Below are positions 24,996 to 33,456 of a stretch of DNA of 35,592 nucleotides, in pieces. The notes beneath the pieces were generated by a model that had not been told where the DNA came from, searched no databases, and saw only the letters and a program-made list of their open reading frames with translations. Origin of the DNA: Candidatus Erginobacter occultus. Lineage in GTDB: Bacteria; Auribacterota; Erginobacteria; Erginobacterales; Erginobacteraceae. Within the stretch, counting starts at the first letter, position 1, and each line of letters opens with the position of its first letter. Made by a program: the position numbers and the translations under genes. The stretch spans positions 1-35,592 of the forward strand of contig JAVCCZ010000219.1 in the NCBI GenBank assembly GCA_030765265.1. The letters run 5' to 3'.

Positions 24996-27572
24996 ATGAA
25001 AAGACTTAAGCTACTGATTTTATCGTTGGGGATATCGCTGCTCGTCTGGTCGATCTGGAGCTGGCCGCTGCCCCGCAATGTCTCGCGGGGAATCCCGATG
25101 ACCCATTCGGGCGGCCAGGGCTGGACGGTCCGATTTATGGTGGCCGGCGACCATCTCCAGCTGCTGTACTACTTCTGGCTGTTCGGCGATATGCTCTCCG
25201 GCGACACCCCCTGGATGTACAACCCCTACGAGTTCAACACCGGGGACGAGACGGCGCGCTACGAACCCGGGCCCTATTACGCTCCTTTCTCCTGGCTCTA
25301 CTGCCTGCTGGCCCCGATCAGCAACCGCGCCTTCGCCTATAACCTGACGGGTTTTTTCTCGATCTGGCTCACCTATCTCTTTACCTGGCTGCTGGTCCGC
25401 CGCTACCTCTCCTCGGACGGTTTGGCCGCCGCCGGGGCCTTAATCGCCATTATCCTGCCCTACCGCTGGATCACCCTGCTCGGGGGGAGCCCGACGGGGT
25501 TCGCGATGGCCGCCACCCCCCTGCTCCTCTGGGGGCTTGACCGGGCCGTGCGCGACAGATCCCTCGCCGGCGGTTTCTGGGCCGCCGTGGCCATCGTCTT
25601 CAGCTACACCAGCGATCTGCATATTTTCTTCTTCAATGTCCTGCTGACTCCCGCCTGGTGCCTGGTCGCCCTGGCCGCCGGGGGACTGAATTGGCGCTCG
25701 CCGAAAGCCTATCGAAGGTCGGCGGCGGCAATCCTCCCGGTCGTCGCCGGGGTCGCGGTGACCGTGCTCTACAGCCTCGCCGTCAGCGAGAAACTGGCCG
25801 GTACCGTGATGGCGGAGGGCCGGACCCTGGACGAGGTGGCGATTTTTTCTCCCCGGCCCCGCGGATTTCTCGGAGGGCAGACCCATCAAGTTTCGGACCA
25901 GGTTTTTCTCGGCTACCCGCTGCTCGTTCTCCTCCTGGCCGGGGCGGGAGCAATCGGCATCCGCCTCGTCCGGGAACGGCCCCGCCCTTACCGGGACGCC
26001 CGGTTTTACCTGCTTTTGCTCGCCGCAGTGGCGGTGATCGCGATGCTGGCCACCGGACCCTTCGGCCCCCACGGCGGCGTCTTCTGGCGGAAAGCCCGGG
26101 AATGGATTCCCCACTACGAGATGATCCGTCAGACGGGCAAGGTTTACGGGATCCTGCCGCCGATCCTGGCCCTGCTGGCCGCGCTGGCCGCGGCAGCCAT
26201 CGCCCGGGCCGTCCGCCTCCGCGCGGCCGGTTACCTGGCCGCCGCGGCGTGCTTGCTCCTCTCGGGCGTTGAGTACCGCCACCGGTTTGAACCGGTCATC
26301 TGCCTGCTGTCCTTCGAACAACCGGCCTACGCGGCCGTCGCGGAAGATGCCGCGGAACGGGGGATCCGGCCGCATATTCTGGCGATCCCGCTCTGGCCGG
26401 GGGATTCCCACTATGCTTCAATCTATCAATATTACTGTTCGCTCTACCGCATCCGGATGCTGAACGGCTATACCCCGGCCGTCGGAGGCGCCTACTTCGA
26501 CGAGATCTTCCTCCCCTACCAGAGCATCAACCAGGGATGGCTCACCGATGAGCAGGCCGATTCACTTATAGACCGGGGAATCACCCACCTGGTCCTTCAC
26601 GAAGATATCTTTCCCGACAAGGTCAGCCCCTTTCCCCACAGCCATACGCTGGCGGCTCTGCTGGACAGCCCCCGCCTGGAACTGCTCCGGCGGGACGGCC
26701 CGGTCTGGGCATTCCGTATCCGGGAGGAACCTGCCCCAGCCGTCGGTGCCGTTCCCGGAACCGATCTCTACTTCCCCTCCCGGCATTGGCTGTTCGATCC
26801 GGCCGCGGAGGAGTCGGAGGGGCAGACCGCGGTCCGCGATGACCGGACCGCCAGCCGGGGACGTTATCTCGAACTCTCTCCAGGCGCCGCCGTCCTGATC
26901 AGCCCGACCGATGCCCCCCCGGCGCCGGATCTGCGCTGGATGATTCGCCTCCGGGGCCGGGGACGGCTGCTGGCGGAGGTCATAATCGATGATCGGGTCA
27001 GCCCCGCGGAGGCCATACCCGTTAATTCGGCGGACTGGTCCTGGGTGTCGGTTCCCGCCCCGACTGATGATTTTTCCCGGCTGTCGCTGCGGCTGACCCT
27101 GCAATCCGGGAGCGCCGACCTCTGCTCCGCCCTGTTGACCGCCGGGGGTACGGTCCGGCCGGGGGAGGAGGATATCCTCGTCCTCCCGGCCTACCGGTTC
27201 TTTCATCGGGGCAGTTCAGATCCCGATCAGCAGGACGTTCACTTCCGCGGCGGGATCGACCAACCCGGCTGGGCGCTCTGGGGCCCCCAACTCCCGCTCC
27301 CGGCCGGCCGCTACGAGGTCAGCCTCCACTTTGACAGCCCCGCCCCCCCGGGCACCGTCCTCGGCAGCTTCCATTTTGAACAGTTCTTTACCGAGGCCGG
27401 GCGCGTTGGAATCCCGGTGACCGCCGGCGCCCCGGCCGGCATCAAATTCACCATCCAGGAAAATCTGCCCTGGAAAGCCGCTTGTTACTTTTACGGCAAC
27501 GCCGATCTCACCATCCGGGACCTGGCAATCCGGCGGCGGGACCGAGAGGAGCAAACCGATTATGGGCAGTAG
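24996..27572 (+). CDS. Large GT-C-like multipass membrane protein with C-terminal beta domains
   Basis: This is an 858-residue protein; TGAGGA lies 9 bases before the ATG. The first 430 or so residues contain a signal-like first helix, a loop with VAGDHLQLLYYFW (Asp52 in the position of the GT-C acidic motif) and about ten membrane segments, in the style of YfhO-like or GT39-like proteins. Residues about 430-590 are soluble and include PLWPGDSHYASIYQYY. Residues about 610-730 and 755-845 look like two beta-sandwich domains (SPGAAVLISP; LPLPAGRYEVSLHFDS), possibly carbohydrate-binding. It probably transfers a polyprenyl-phosphate sugar outside the inner membrane. Its last 11 bp overlap the start of the acyltransferase gene. 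The GT-C class is inferred from topology and the Asp motif. Confidence 0.8.
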   Translation: MKRLKLLILSLGISLLVWSIWSWPLPRNVSRGIPMTHSGGQGWTVRFMVAGDHLQLLYYFWLFGDMLSGDTPWMYNPYEFNTGDETARYEPGPYYAPFSWLYCLLAPISNRAFAYNLTGFFSIWLTYLFTWLLVRRYLSSDGLAAAGALIAIILPYRWITLLGGSPTGFAMAATPLLLWGLDRAVRDRSLAGGFWAAVAIVFSYTSDLHIFFFNVLLTPAWCLVALAAGGLNWRSPKAYRRSAAAILPVVAGVAVTVLYSLAVSEKLAGTVMAEGRTLDEVAIFSPRPRGFLGGQTHQVSDQVFLGYPLLVLLLAGAGAIGIRLVRERPRPYRDARFYLLLLAAVAVIAMLATGPFGPHGGVFWRKAREWIPHYEMIRQTGKVYGILPPILALLAALAAAAIARAVRLRAAGYLAAAACLLLSGVEYRHRFEPVICLLSFEQPAYAAVAEDAAERGIRPHILAIPLWPGDSHYASIYQYYCSLYRIRMLNGYTPAVGGAYFDEIFLPYQSINQGWLTDEQADSLIDRGITHLVLHEDIFPDKVSPFPHSHTLAALLDSPRLELLRRDGPVWAFRIREEPAPAVGAVPGTDLYFPSRHWLFDPAAEESEGQTAVRDDRTASRGRYLELSPGAAVLISPTDAPPAPDLRWMIRLRGRGRLLAEVIIDDRVSPAEAIPVNSADWSWVSVPAPTDDFSRLSLRLTLQSGSADLCSALLTAGGTVRPGEEDILVLPAYRFFHRGSSDPDQQDVHFRGGIDQPGWALWGPQLPLPAGRYEVSLHFDSPAPPGTVLGSFHFEQFFTEAGRVGIPVTAGAPAGIKFTIQENLPWKAACYFYGNADLTIRDLAIRRRDREEQTDYGQ

Positions 27573-28305
27573 CAAGCAGTATAAGTTCAAGGACAGCCTG
27601 GTCGACAGTGCCACACCGGCCTTCCGGCAATACCGGGATCTCTGTTACGGCCGGACCTCCCTCTGGTATTTCCTCAAAGCCGAGCTGATCGTCACCCTGA
27701 CCGCCGGCCTCTCCGGGGCGCTCGGCCTGGCCCTCCGCCGCTGGCTCTACCCGTCCCTCTTCAAATCCTGCGGCCGCAAGGTGATATTCGGGAAAAACCT
27801 CACGCTCCGCCACGCCCGGAAAATATCCCTGGGGGACAATGTGGTCCTCGACGACAACGCGGTGGTCGACGCCAAGGGCGAAACCAACCGGGGAATCACG
27901 ATCGGCGACAACGTCTTCGTGGGCCGCCATACCGTCATCTATTGCAAGAACGGGGACCTGGTACTGGAACGCGACGTCAACATCTCGTCCAACAGCCTGC
28001 TTTTCTCCTGCAACCGTCTCACGATCGGGGAAGGGACCGTGATCGCCTCCTTCAACGAGATTCTCAGCGGCGGCCAATACGACACCTCCGGCCAGGCCCG
28101 GCCGTTTTCGGAACAGAGCGGAATGATCACCCGGGGCCCGACGACCGTGGGCCCCAACTGCTGGCTGGCGGCCCAGGTGGTGATCGCGGACGGAGTGACC
28201 ATCGGCGAACATTGCGTGATCGGGGCCGGTTCCGTGGTTATGGACGACATCCCCCCCAACAGCCTGGCCGTTGGCAGGCCCGCCAGACCGGTGCGGTCGC
28301 TGTAA
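27562..28305 (+). CDS. Hexapeptide-repeat (left-handed beta-helix) acyltransferase
   Basis: This is a 247-residue protein. It overlaps the preceding gene by 11 bp, with GAGAGGAG about 10 bases before the ATG. Residues about 1-70 include an amphipathic or hydrophobic stretch near 40-65. From about 75 onward hexapeptide-type turns repeat (ISLGDNVVLDD, ITIGDNVFVGRH, LTIGEGTVIA, TTVGPNCWLAAQVVIADGVTIGEHCVIGAGSVV), as in WbbJ/maltose O-acetyltransferase-like enzymes. The end, VVMDDIPPNSLAVGRPARPV, is a hallmark of the family. It should transfer acetyl or another acyl group from acyl-CoA to a sugar in the cytoplasm. Coupling to the GT-C gene suggests a shared glycan. The 94-bp gap to the convergent GT4 holds nothing certain. 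Confidence 0.93.
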   Translation: MGSSKQYKFKDSLVDSATPAFRQYRDLCYGRTSLWYFLKAELIVTLTAGLSGALGLALRRWLYPSLFKSCGRKVIFGKNLTLRHARKISLGDNVVLDDNAVVDAKGETNRGITIGDNVFVGRHTVIYCKNGDLVLERDVNISSNSLLFSCNRLTIGEGTVIASFNEILSGGQYDTSGQARPFSEQSGMITRGPTTVGPNCWLAAQVVIADGVTIGEHCVIGAGSVVMDDIPPNSLAVGRPARPVRSL

Positions 28306-28399
28306 ATTCCCAACGGCGCCTTTTCCCTGGTGGCCGCCGGCGACGGATCCGCTCCGATTTCCTTTCCTTAACCCCGTCGACGCCGAGGCCGGCGGGAAA

Positions 28400-29578
28400 T
28401 CATCCCGGGTTCGGGAGTGATTCGTAGACCCGCCGCAGACGCCGTTTGAACTCGCCGAAATTATAAGTAGTGCCGATCAGTTCCTTCCCCCGGCAGGCCA
28501 GACGTTCACGGCCCACAGGGTCGGATATCAGACGGCAGACACCAACGCTGAAGGCTTCCGGGTCGGGACGGACGAAGCAGGCGGACTCCTCGCAGAGGAT
28601 CTGGCGGTTGGCCCGGTTATCCGTCGCCAGGATGCAGCGGCCGGCTTTGAGATAGTCCAGCAGCTTGAGCGGGGTGTTGGTTCCGGCCAGCCGGGGTGAG
28701 AGGAGGAGGTCGGACGCGGCCAGGTAATCCGGGAGACGGTCCGGGGGCACCTTCCCCGGGAAACTCACCGCCCCTTCCGCCCCGGCGGCGCGCAGCTGAC
28801 GCTTCCGGGCTTCAATCTCTTCCGGCGTGCCGCCGATGATGATGAACCGGGCCCGGGGCTCCCGGCGGACGATCCGGGGAATGGCGTCGAAGAGCAGTTC
28901 AATCCCCTGGTAAACGGCGAACGAACCGACATAGGTGATCAGGATCTCGCCGGCCCGCCGGCGCAGGGATTTCTTCAGCTCCCGGACCCGTTTCGGGTCC
29001 GGCTCGACCAGCGACGAGGGGATATCGAAGATATGATAAATCGGCTTCTCCGGGACGATGGACCGCGCCTGCTCAACCAGGCTCTCCCCCGTCCCGATTA
29101 CGGCATCGGCGTGTCGAATCGCGTGGGCCTCGGCCCGGCTGTAGAGCGTCATAATCAGGTTGCGCATCCCGCCCCCGCGATAGGAGTCGGGATCGGAGTG
29201 TTTCTCGAAGATCAGCCTGGCCCGGCTGAACCGGGCCAGGGAGACCGCGAAGATCCCGGCGTCCTCCACCGCGTGAATGACATCGTAGGGCCGCTCCCGG
29301 ATCAGTTTCCGGGCCCGGATCCAGAGCTTGGCGGCAAAGACGAACTTCCAGATTGAGGGCCCGATCGGGATATTTTCCCGTCCGCAGACATTGGCCACCC
29401 GGATGATCCGGAGACCGGGCAGGGGGTAATCCTCGCCGAAGGGCAGGGTCAGCAGGTCGATCTCGCAGCCCAGCTCCGAGAGCGCCAGCAAATTGAAGCC
29501 CACGCGAATCGGCGACCCGCGCCACTGGAAGAACGGCTGAGGGGAGATGAAGAGAACTCTGGAAGGAGGAGCGGTCAT
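28400..29578 (-). CDS. GT4 family glycosyltransferase with altered E-x7-E motif
   Basis: This is a 392-residue GT-B protein. Its ATG overlaps the stop of the upstream PHP-like gene (ATGA), so translation is probably coupled. N-terminal features are LFISPQPFFQWRGSPIR and VIHAVEDAG; C-terminal features are ITYVGSFAVYQGIELL, FIIIGGTPEE and DLLLSPRLAGTNTPLKLLDYLKAG. At the usual E-x7-E site Thr and Asp replace the two Glu residues, as is common in a GT4 subgroup with the GTNTPLK signature. It is likely active, but with a different donor-binding mode. Cytoplasmic. It converges on the acyltransferase gene. Confidence 0.9.
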   Translation of the reverse strand: MTAPPSRVLFISPQPFFQWRGSPIRVGFNLLALSELGCEIDLLTLPFGEDYPLPGLRIIRVANVCGRENIPIGPSIWKFVFAAKLWIRARKLIRERPYDVIHAVEDAGIFAVSLARFSRARLIFEKHSDPDSYRGGGMRNLIMTLYSRAEAHAIRHADAVIGTGESLVEQARSIVPEKPIYHIFDIPSSLVEPDPKRVRELKKSLRRRAGEILITYVGSFAVYQGIELLFDAIPRIVRREPRARFIIIGGTPEEIEARKRQLRAAGAEGAVSFPGKVPPDRLPDYLAASDLLLSPRLAGTNTPLKLLDYLKAGRCILATDNRANRQILCEESACFVRPDPEAFSVGVCRLISDPVGRERLACRGKELIGTTYNFGEFKRRLRRVYESLPNPG

Positions 29579-30357
29579 CTCGGAGCCGGGCTCCGGCGGT
29601 TATGCCGAAAGAGACGGCCGCCCGCCCGCCAGGGCGGGTTCCGCCGGCCGATCGGCCGACGGGAAGCGGCCGGGTCGACGAGCAGGCGGCGGAGCGAGGA
29701 GAGGGGACGGCGGCGATCGAAATCTCCCTCGATCCGGACCCCGTAACGCCCCGCTTCCGACTCCTCGCCCGCCAGCGGCAGCGGGTCCGACCCGGCCAGG
29801 ATCACCCGGTCCGGGTCGCGCATCGGCGCCGGCCTCGGCCAACCGAGGGGGCGGAGGGAGGTGTCGCCAAGGAGCAGGAGACCGGGGCCGAAGTCCTCAA
29901 GGAGGCGTCCGACTACCCCGGCGCGCTTGAACATCCACTTCCCCGGCGCCCAGGCCAGGACCGGCACCCCCCCCCGGTCGAGCACGGCTTGCACGGCCGC
30001 CGACGCCTCCAGCCCATCTTCGATCTCTCCCGTCAGCGCCAGGGCCAAAATCTCAACCCGTTCGGCCGTCACCAGCTGGCGGCCGGCCAGGATCCAGGCG
30101 CTCTCCCCCTCGTCCCAGGTCACCCGGACCGATCCGGGCTCGGCCGCTCCCTCGACTTTGAATGACCCGGGAAGCCCGTGGGTCCCGGACAGGAGTCGAT
30201 CGAAGAAATGAATCCCGCGGCCTTCGGCCAGAAACAGGACCGGGACCGCGGCCGGAGACGGGGCGGCGCGGAGCAGCCGCCGGGCAGCGCCCCGGATCAG
30301 GGCCGCCGCGTCGTGAACCGGGTAGATATGGATATGAGTGTCGGCGGCAATCTCCAA
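29575..30357 (-). CDS. PHP-like/metal-dependent-hydrolase-like protein of unknown function
   Basis: This is a 260-residue protein. The start is TTG at 30357, preceded by AGAGGTG at good spacing, and the metal-ligand-like DTHIHIYPVHD (6-16) follows at once. Asp6, His8 and His10 resemble the first metal motif of PHP or amidohydrolase-type proteins, but the remaining usual histidines are not obvious. Later blocks are VLAWAPGKWMF, LLLLGDTSLRP and ILAGSDPLPLAGEESEAGRYG, which I recall as features of an uncharacterised family rather than a named enzyme. The last 30 residues are Arg/Pro-rich. Its stop overlaps the GT4 start. Function is unknown; a phosphoesterase or other hydrolase role on a glycan precursor is possible. 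Confidence 0.75.
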   Translation of the reverse strand: MEIAADTHIHIYPVHDAAALIRGAARRLLRAAPSPAAVPVLFLAEGRGIHFFDRLLSGTHGLPGSFKVEGAAEPGSVRVTWDEGESAWILAGRQLVTAERVEILALALTGEIEDGLEASAAVQAVLDRGGVPVLAWAPGKWMFKRAGVVGRLLEDFGPGLLLLGDTSLRPLGWPRPAPMRDPDRVILAGSDPLPLAGEESEAGRYGVRIEGDFDRRRPLSSLRRLLVDPAASRRPIGRRNPPWRAGGRLFRHNRRSPAPR

Positions 30358-30386
30358 GCTTCACCTCTTTCTCCGGCCGGATTTCC

Positions 30387-30414
30387 TTGTCAGGACGGCG
30401 CCGGATAGTTTACT
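30387..30414 (+). promoter_or_regulatory. Weak candidate promoter for methyltransferase gene
   Basis: TTGTCA (30387-30392) and TTTACT (30409-30414) are 16 bases apart in the 66-bp divergent gap. The -10 would be only 10 bases before the ATG at 30424, giving an almost leaderless message, so the match may be chance. Confidence 0.25.
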
Positions 30415-30423
30415 GTTAGCACA

Positions 30424-31212
30424 ATGCAGGCCAGCGAGTCCACCACAATCACCCCGCCGCCGTCCGCCGAAACTCCGTTCCGGGAGACGGCGGATATCGA
30501 AACCTCTTCCGACGGTTACGCCCGGCGCTTCGCCGGACCGACCGGCCGGTGGATGCTGGCCGTTCAGGAAGAGCGGACCCGAGCGCTGCTCCGTCCCTAC
30601 GGCCCGGGAAGGTCCATCCTCGATGTCGGCGGCGGCCACGGGCAGCTGGCGATCCCGTTCTGCCGGGAGGGCCACCGGGTGACCGTGCTCGGCAGCGCTC
30701 CGGAGTGCTCGACCCGGATCCGGGAAGCCGTCGAGCACGGGACCTGCCGGTTCTGCGTCGGCAACGTAATCTCGCTGCCGTTTCCCGACCGGTCGTTCGA
30801 CCTGGCGATCTCTTTTCGCCTGCTGACCCACTGCGGCCGCTGGCCGGCCCTGGTCGCCGAACTCTGCCGGGTGGCCCGCCGGGCCGTGATCGTCGATTAC
30901 CCAACCAGCCAGAGCGTCAACCGTCTGGCCCCGAGACTCTTCGCGGCCAAGAAGAAACTGGAAGGCGATACCCGGACCTGGAAGCTCTTTACCCACGCCG
31001 AAGTCCGCGAGGTCTTTGCCGACCAAGGTTTCCGGGAAAGTCAGAGGTACAAGCAATTCTTCCTGCCGATGGTCGCGCACCGGATGCTGAAATGCCGTCC
31101 GCTCTCCGCCGGTCTGGAAGCCCTGGCCCGGGCGGCCGGGCTCACCCGTCTGGCCGGTTCCCCGGTGATCGGCTGTTACGAGCCGGTTGGGAGCGGAAGA
31201 GATACACGGTGA
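30424..31212 (+). CDS. Class I SAM-dependent methyltransferase
   Basis: This is a 262-residue protein with a Ser/Thr/Pro-rich, probably unstructured N-terminus (1-20). Motif I ILDVGGGHGQ is at 65-74, followed by a GNVISLPFPDRSFDLAISF stretch (motifs II and III) and AELCRVARRAVIVDYPT, typical of ubiquinone/menaquinone- or glycan-type methyltransferases (Methyltransf_11). No membrane segment is seen. It is divergent from the PHP-like gene. Its last 71 bp overlap, in antisense, the end of the membrane protein at 31142-33232. The acceptor is not known; a sugar or lipid carrier is plausible from context. Confidence 0.87.
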   Translation: MQASESTTITPPPSAETPFRETADIETSSDGYARRFAGPTGRWMLAVQEERTRALLRPYGPGRSILDVGGGHGQLAIPFCREGHRVTVLGSAPECSTRIREAVEHGTCRFCVGNVISLPFPDRSFDLAISFRLLTHCGRWPALVAELCRVARRAVIVDYPTSQSVNRLAPRLFAAKKKLEGDTRTWKLFTHAEVREVFADQGFRESQRYKQFFLPMVAHRMLKCRPLSAGLEALARAAGLTRLAGSPVIGCYEPVGSGRDTR

Positions 31213-33232
31213 AATTACCGTCGCGGGCGGCGGGGTCGGCATAGCGGGGCAGGCGATCGTTCCTTCTCTCCCAGAGGGGCGAGTGAAATACCATCCTGTC
31301 CGTTAAAAGCCAACCGGCCCCCAAACCGGGCGGCTGGTCCCGGTCGCGCAGCCAGTACACCCTTCCCGCGGCCCGGGCGGCGGGAGCGGCCAATTTTTCG
31401 AAGACCGGCTCCAGGCTGTCCGAACCGTAGTAAACCGGCATAACCTTCAGGCCGTAAATCAAGTCAAGCGGCGTCGGTATCTTGTCGACGAACTCGCCTT
31501 CCACGAATACTATTTCGGCACCGGCGAGCTTCCCGGAGAGTTCTTCCATAAATTCGGCCGCCCCCCGGTACTCGCGGTGAAAGAAGAGGGGGCGGCTGTT
31601 GAGGATGGAAGCTCCCAGCAGCAGGAGGAAAACAACCCGGGCGATCCAACGGCCTCCCCTCCCCCTTCGGAAAGCTACTATCAAGGGGTACATCGAGAAG
31701 GCAATCAGCCCGGGGATCACCGCTTCGGCCAATCGGCGGGACGCCCACATATAATTATAGTGGACCATCTTGCGGGATATGAACACCGCGGCCGGGACGG
31801 CGATGATCAGGAAGAAGAGCCAGCCCGCCGGGGACCGTTCCCGGCCGATGAAGAGGAGGATCCCCACTACAGCGGCCGCCAGCAGCCAGGGACCCAGCAA
31901 CCAGCCGATCTCCACCAGGTTGTTGCTATCCGGGGTCCGGTCCCCGATAAGTGGCCGGAGAAAATAAGCGTAGCCAAATAGTCCGGCCGCCGCCGCGGCC
32001 AGCAGCCGACGGCCGGAAGAACCGCCGAAGGCCCGGGATATCCCTTCGCGACGGCGGAAGGGAAGCAGCCGCAAGCCGACGGCCAGGAAGATCCCGGCCC
32101 CCGCCAGGACCAACCCCGGCTTCGAGGCGGCCCCGGCAAAGCGGAACTGGGCCGCGCTCTTGGTAAAGTAGCGCCAGTCCCCGAAGAGCTGGGGGAGAAA
32201 GGAGATCAGGGTAAAGAGGATCAGAGGGATGATGAGATAGAGATCGTCCTTCCTGACTCTCTTCCACCACCGGCAATAAAAGAAGATCACCACCGGCGGC
32301 CAGATCAGGAGTGAGGTGATCCGGCAGAGCATAAACAGGCCCCAGACCGCGGCGGCGGTTATCGCCCAGAAAGGCTTGCCCTGCCGCAAATAGTTAAAGG
32401 CCGCCGCCGCTCCGGCAAAAAGGAGAAACTGGCTGAGCATCTCGGCGGTGGGATAACGGGCCTGCCAGATCTGGGCCACGTTGAAGACCAGGAGCAATCC
32501 GGCCGCCAGGGCGGCCCGGGCTCCCCACAACTCTCTCAACGCCAGATAGAAGGCCGCCAACGCGGCCAGGCCGGCCAGGGGGGTCAGGCAGAACAGGCCG
32601 CCCAGGCCCGCCCAGGAGTAAAATACGGCCATCCAGACGGGAAAGAGGTGATAGAATTCCGGGATCAGACGACCGGTCGCCGGCAAGGAGTAGCGAAACC
32701 CGGGGTACTTCTCCGGGTAACCGGCGGAGTGTCGCCAGGCGAGGCGGAGGACCTCTCCCGGCTCCAGGTCGGCAGCCGTGGGATCGACAGGAAAGATGGT
32801 TCCTTCCCGCGCCAGATGCCCGGCGGTATTGACGTAGACCCCGGGATCTAAGCCCCCGAAGATATAGGGGACCGGCCGGAAGAAAAGCGCCGCGCCGAGG
32901 CCGAGCAGGAGGAGCGGCGCCAGCAGGCACCCGGCCCGGGACGGAGAGAAAACCGGCCGGGCCCCGGAACGGATCAGGACCGGGACAAACGCCAGGGAAA
33001 AGAGCAGGGCCAGGAGGGCCAGCCGGGGCACCGAGAACGCTCCCAGGTAAGCCAGGATTAGGCCTGAGATTGAAGAGAAGGCAAAAGAGATGAGTCCGGC
33101 ATAGAAGGACATCTCCCCGGGGCCCCGAAACTCGGCCCGTTTCCCGCGGCCGGCGGCCACCGTCAGCAACGCCCCGGGGAGAAAGAGAATCAACACCGCC
33201 TGGACCACAATCAGGAATCGGGAGATAATCAT
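31142..33232 (-). CDS. GT-C-like multipass membrane protein (GT39-type)
   Basis: This is a 696-residue protein with about thirteen hydrophobic segments. After two or three helices comes the extracytoplasmic loop with IFGGLDPGVYVNTAGHL (Asp129), the acidic GT-C motif position, followed by a soluble stretch and YHLFPVWMAVFYS. Helices continue to about residue 560, and a soluble C-terminal domain of about 130 residues includes DKIPTPLDLIYGLKVMPVYYG and VYWLRDRDQPPG. The pattern fits dolichyl/polyprenyl-phosphate-sugar-dependent transferases. The 3' end overlaps the convergent methyltransferase gene by 71 bp. The start at 33232 is divergent from the GT2 at 33457, itself a likely polyprenyl-phosphate sugar synthase, so the pair may work together. 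Exact substrate unknown. Confidence 0.82.
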   Translation of the reverse strand: MIISRFLIVVQAVLILFLPGALLTVAAGRGKRAEFRGPGEMSFYAGLISFAFSSISGLILAYLGAFSVPRLALLALLFSLAFVPVLIRSGARPVFSPSRAGCLLAPLLLLGLGAALFFRPVPYIFGGLDPGVYVNTAGHLAREGTIFPVDPTAADLEPGEVLRLAWRHSAGYPEKYPGFRYSLPATGRLIPEFYHLFPVWMAVFYSWAGLGGLFCLTPLAGLAALAAFYLALRELWGARAALAAGLLLVFNVAQIWQARYPTAEMLSQFLLFAGAAAAFNYLRQGKPFWAITAAAVWGLFMLCRITSLLIWPPVVIFFYCRWWKRVRKDDLYLIIPLILFTLISFLPQLFGDWRYFTKSAAQFRFAGAASKPGLVLAGAGIFLAVGLRLLPFRRREGISRAFGGSSGRRLLAAAAAGLFGYAYFLRPLIGDRTPDSNNLVEIGWLLGPWLLAAAVVGILLFIGRERSPAGWLFFLIIAVPAAVFISRKMVHYNYMWASRRLAEAVIPGLIAFSMYPLIVAFRRGRGGRWIARVVFLLLLGASILNSRPLFFHREYRGAAEFMEELSGKLAGAEIVFVEGEFVDKIPTPLDLIYGLKVMPVYYGSDSLEPVFEKLAAPAARAAGRVYWLRDRDQPPGLGAGWLLTDRMVFHSPLWERRNDRLPRYADPAARDGNFTVYLFRSQPARNSRSPGNRPDG

Positions 33233-33296
33233 AAGCGAATACTAAAGCAAAGGATTGACCGGGGCAACGGCAAAGTGCCCGCGGCCCGAGGCGGCT

Positions 33297-33357
33297 TTAT
33301 CCGGTCTTCTCCTCCGGAAACCGGCGGAGTTCGTTCTTGCATTATCCGGTCTTTTCC
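33297..33357. repeat. Direct repeat in divergent promoter region
   Basis: Two 16-base copies (TTATCCGGTCTTCTCC at 33297-33312 and TTATCCGGTCTTTTCC at 33342-33357) differ at one base and start 45 bases apart. They lie in the 224-bp gap between the divergent GT-C and GT2 genes and could be paired regulator-binding sites. The rest of the gap shows no RNA gene. Confidence 0.5.
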
Positions 33358-33456
33358 CCGAAAATTATCCAGCCTCCTTTTCCAGCGGGGAGATGGCTGA
33401 AAGTCGAAAATATCCAAAAGGCGGGGTCCCAAACAATCAAAGGAGGGACGGTCGGA

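Noticed and set aside
28334-28395. Inverted repeat CCGCCGGC/GCCGGCGG between convergent genes, considered as a terminator
   Set aside because: Only 8 bp with a 46-base spacer and no T tract; such GC-rich matches are expected by chance here.
33337-33456. 40-codon N-terminal extension of the ArnC-like GT2
   Set aside because: A strong AGGAGGG sits just before ATG 33457, where the family-typical N-terminus begins; the extension covers one of the direct repeats.
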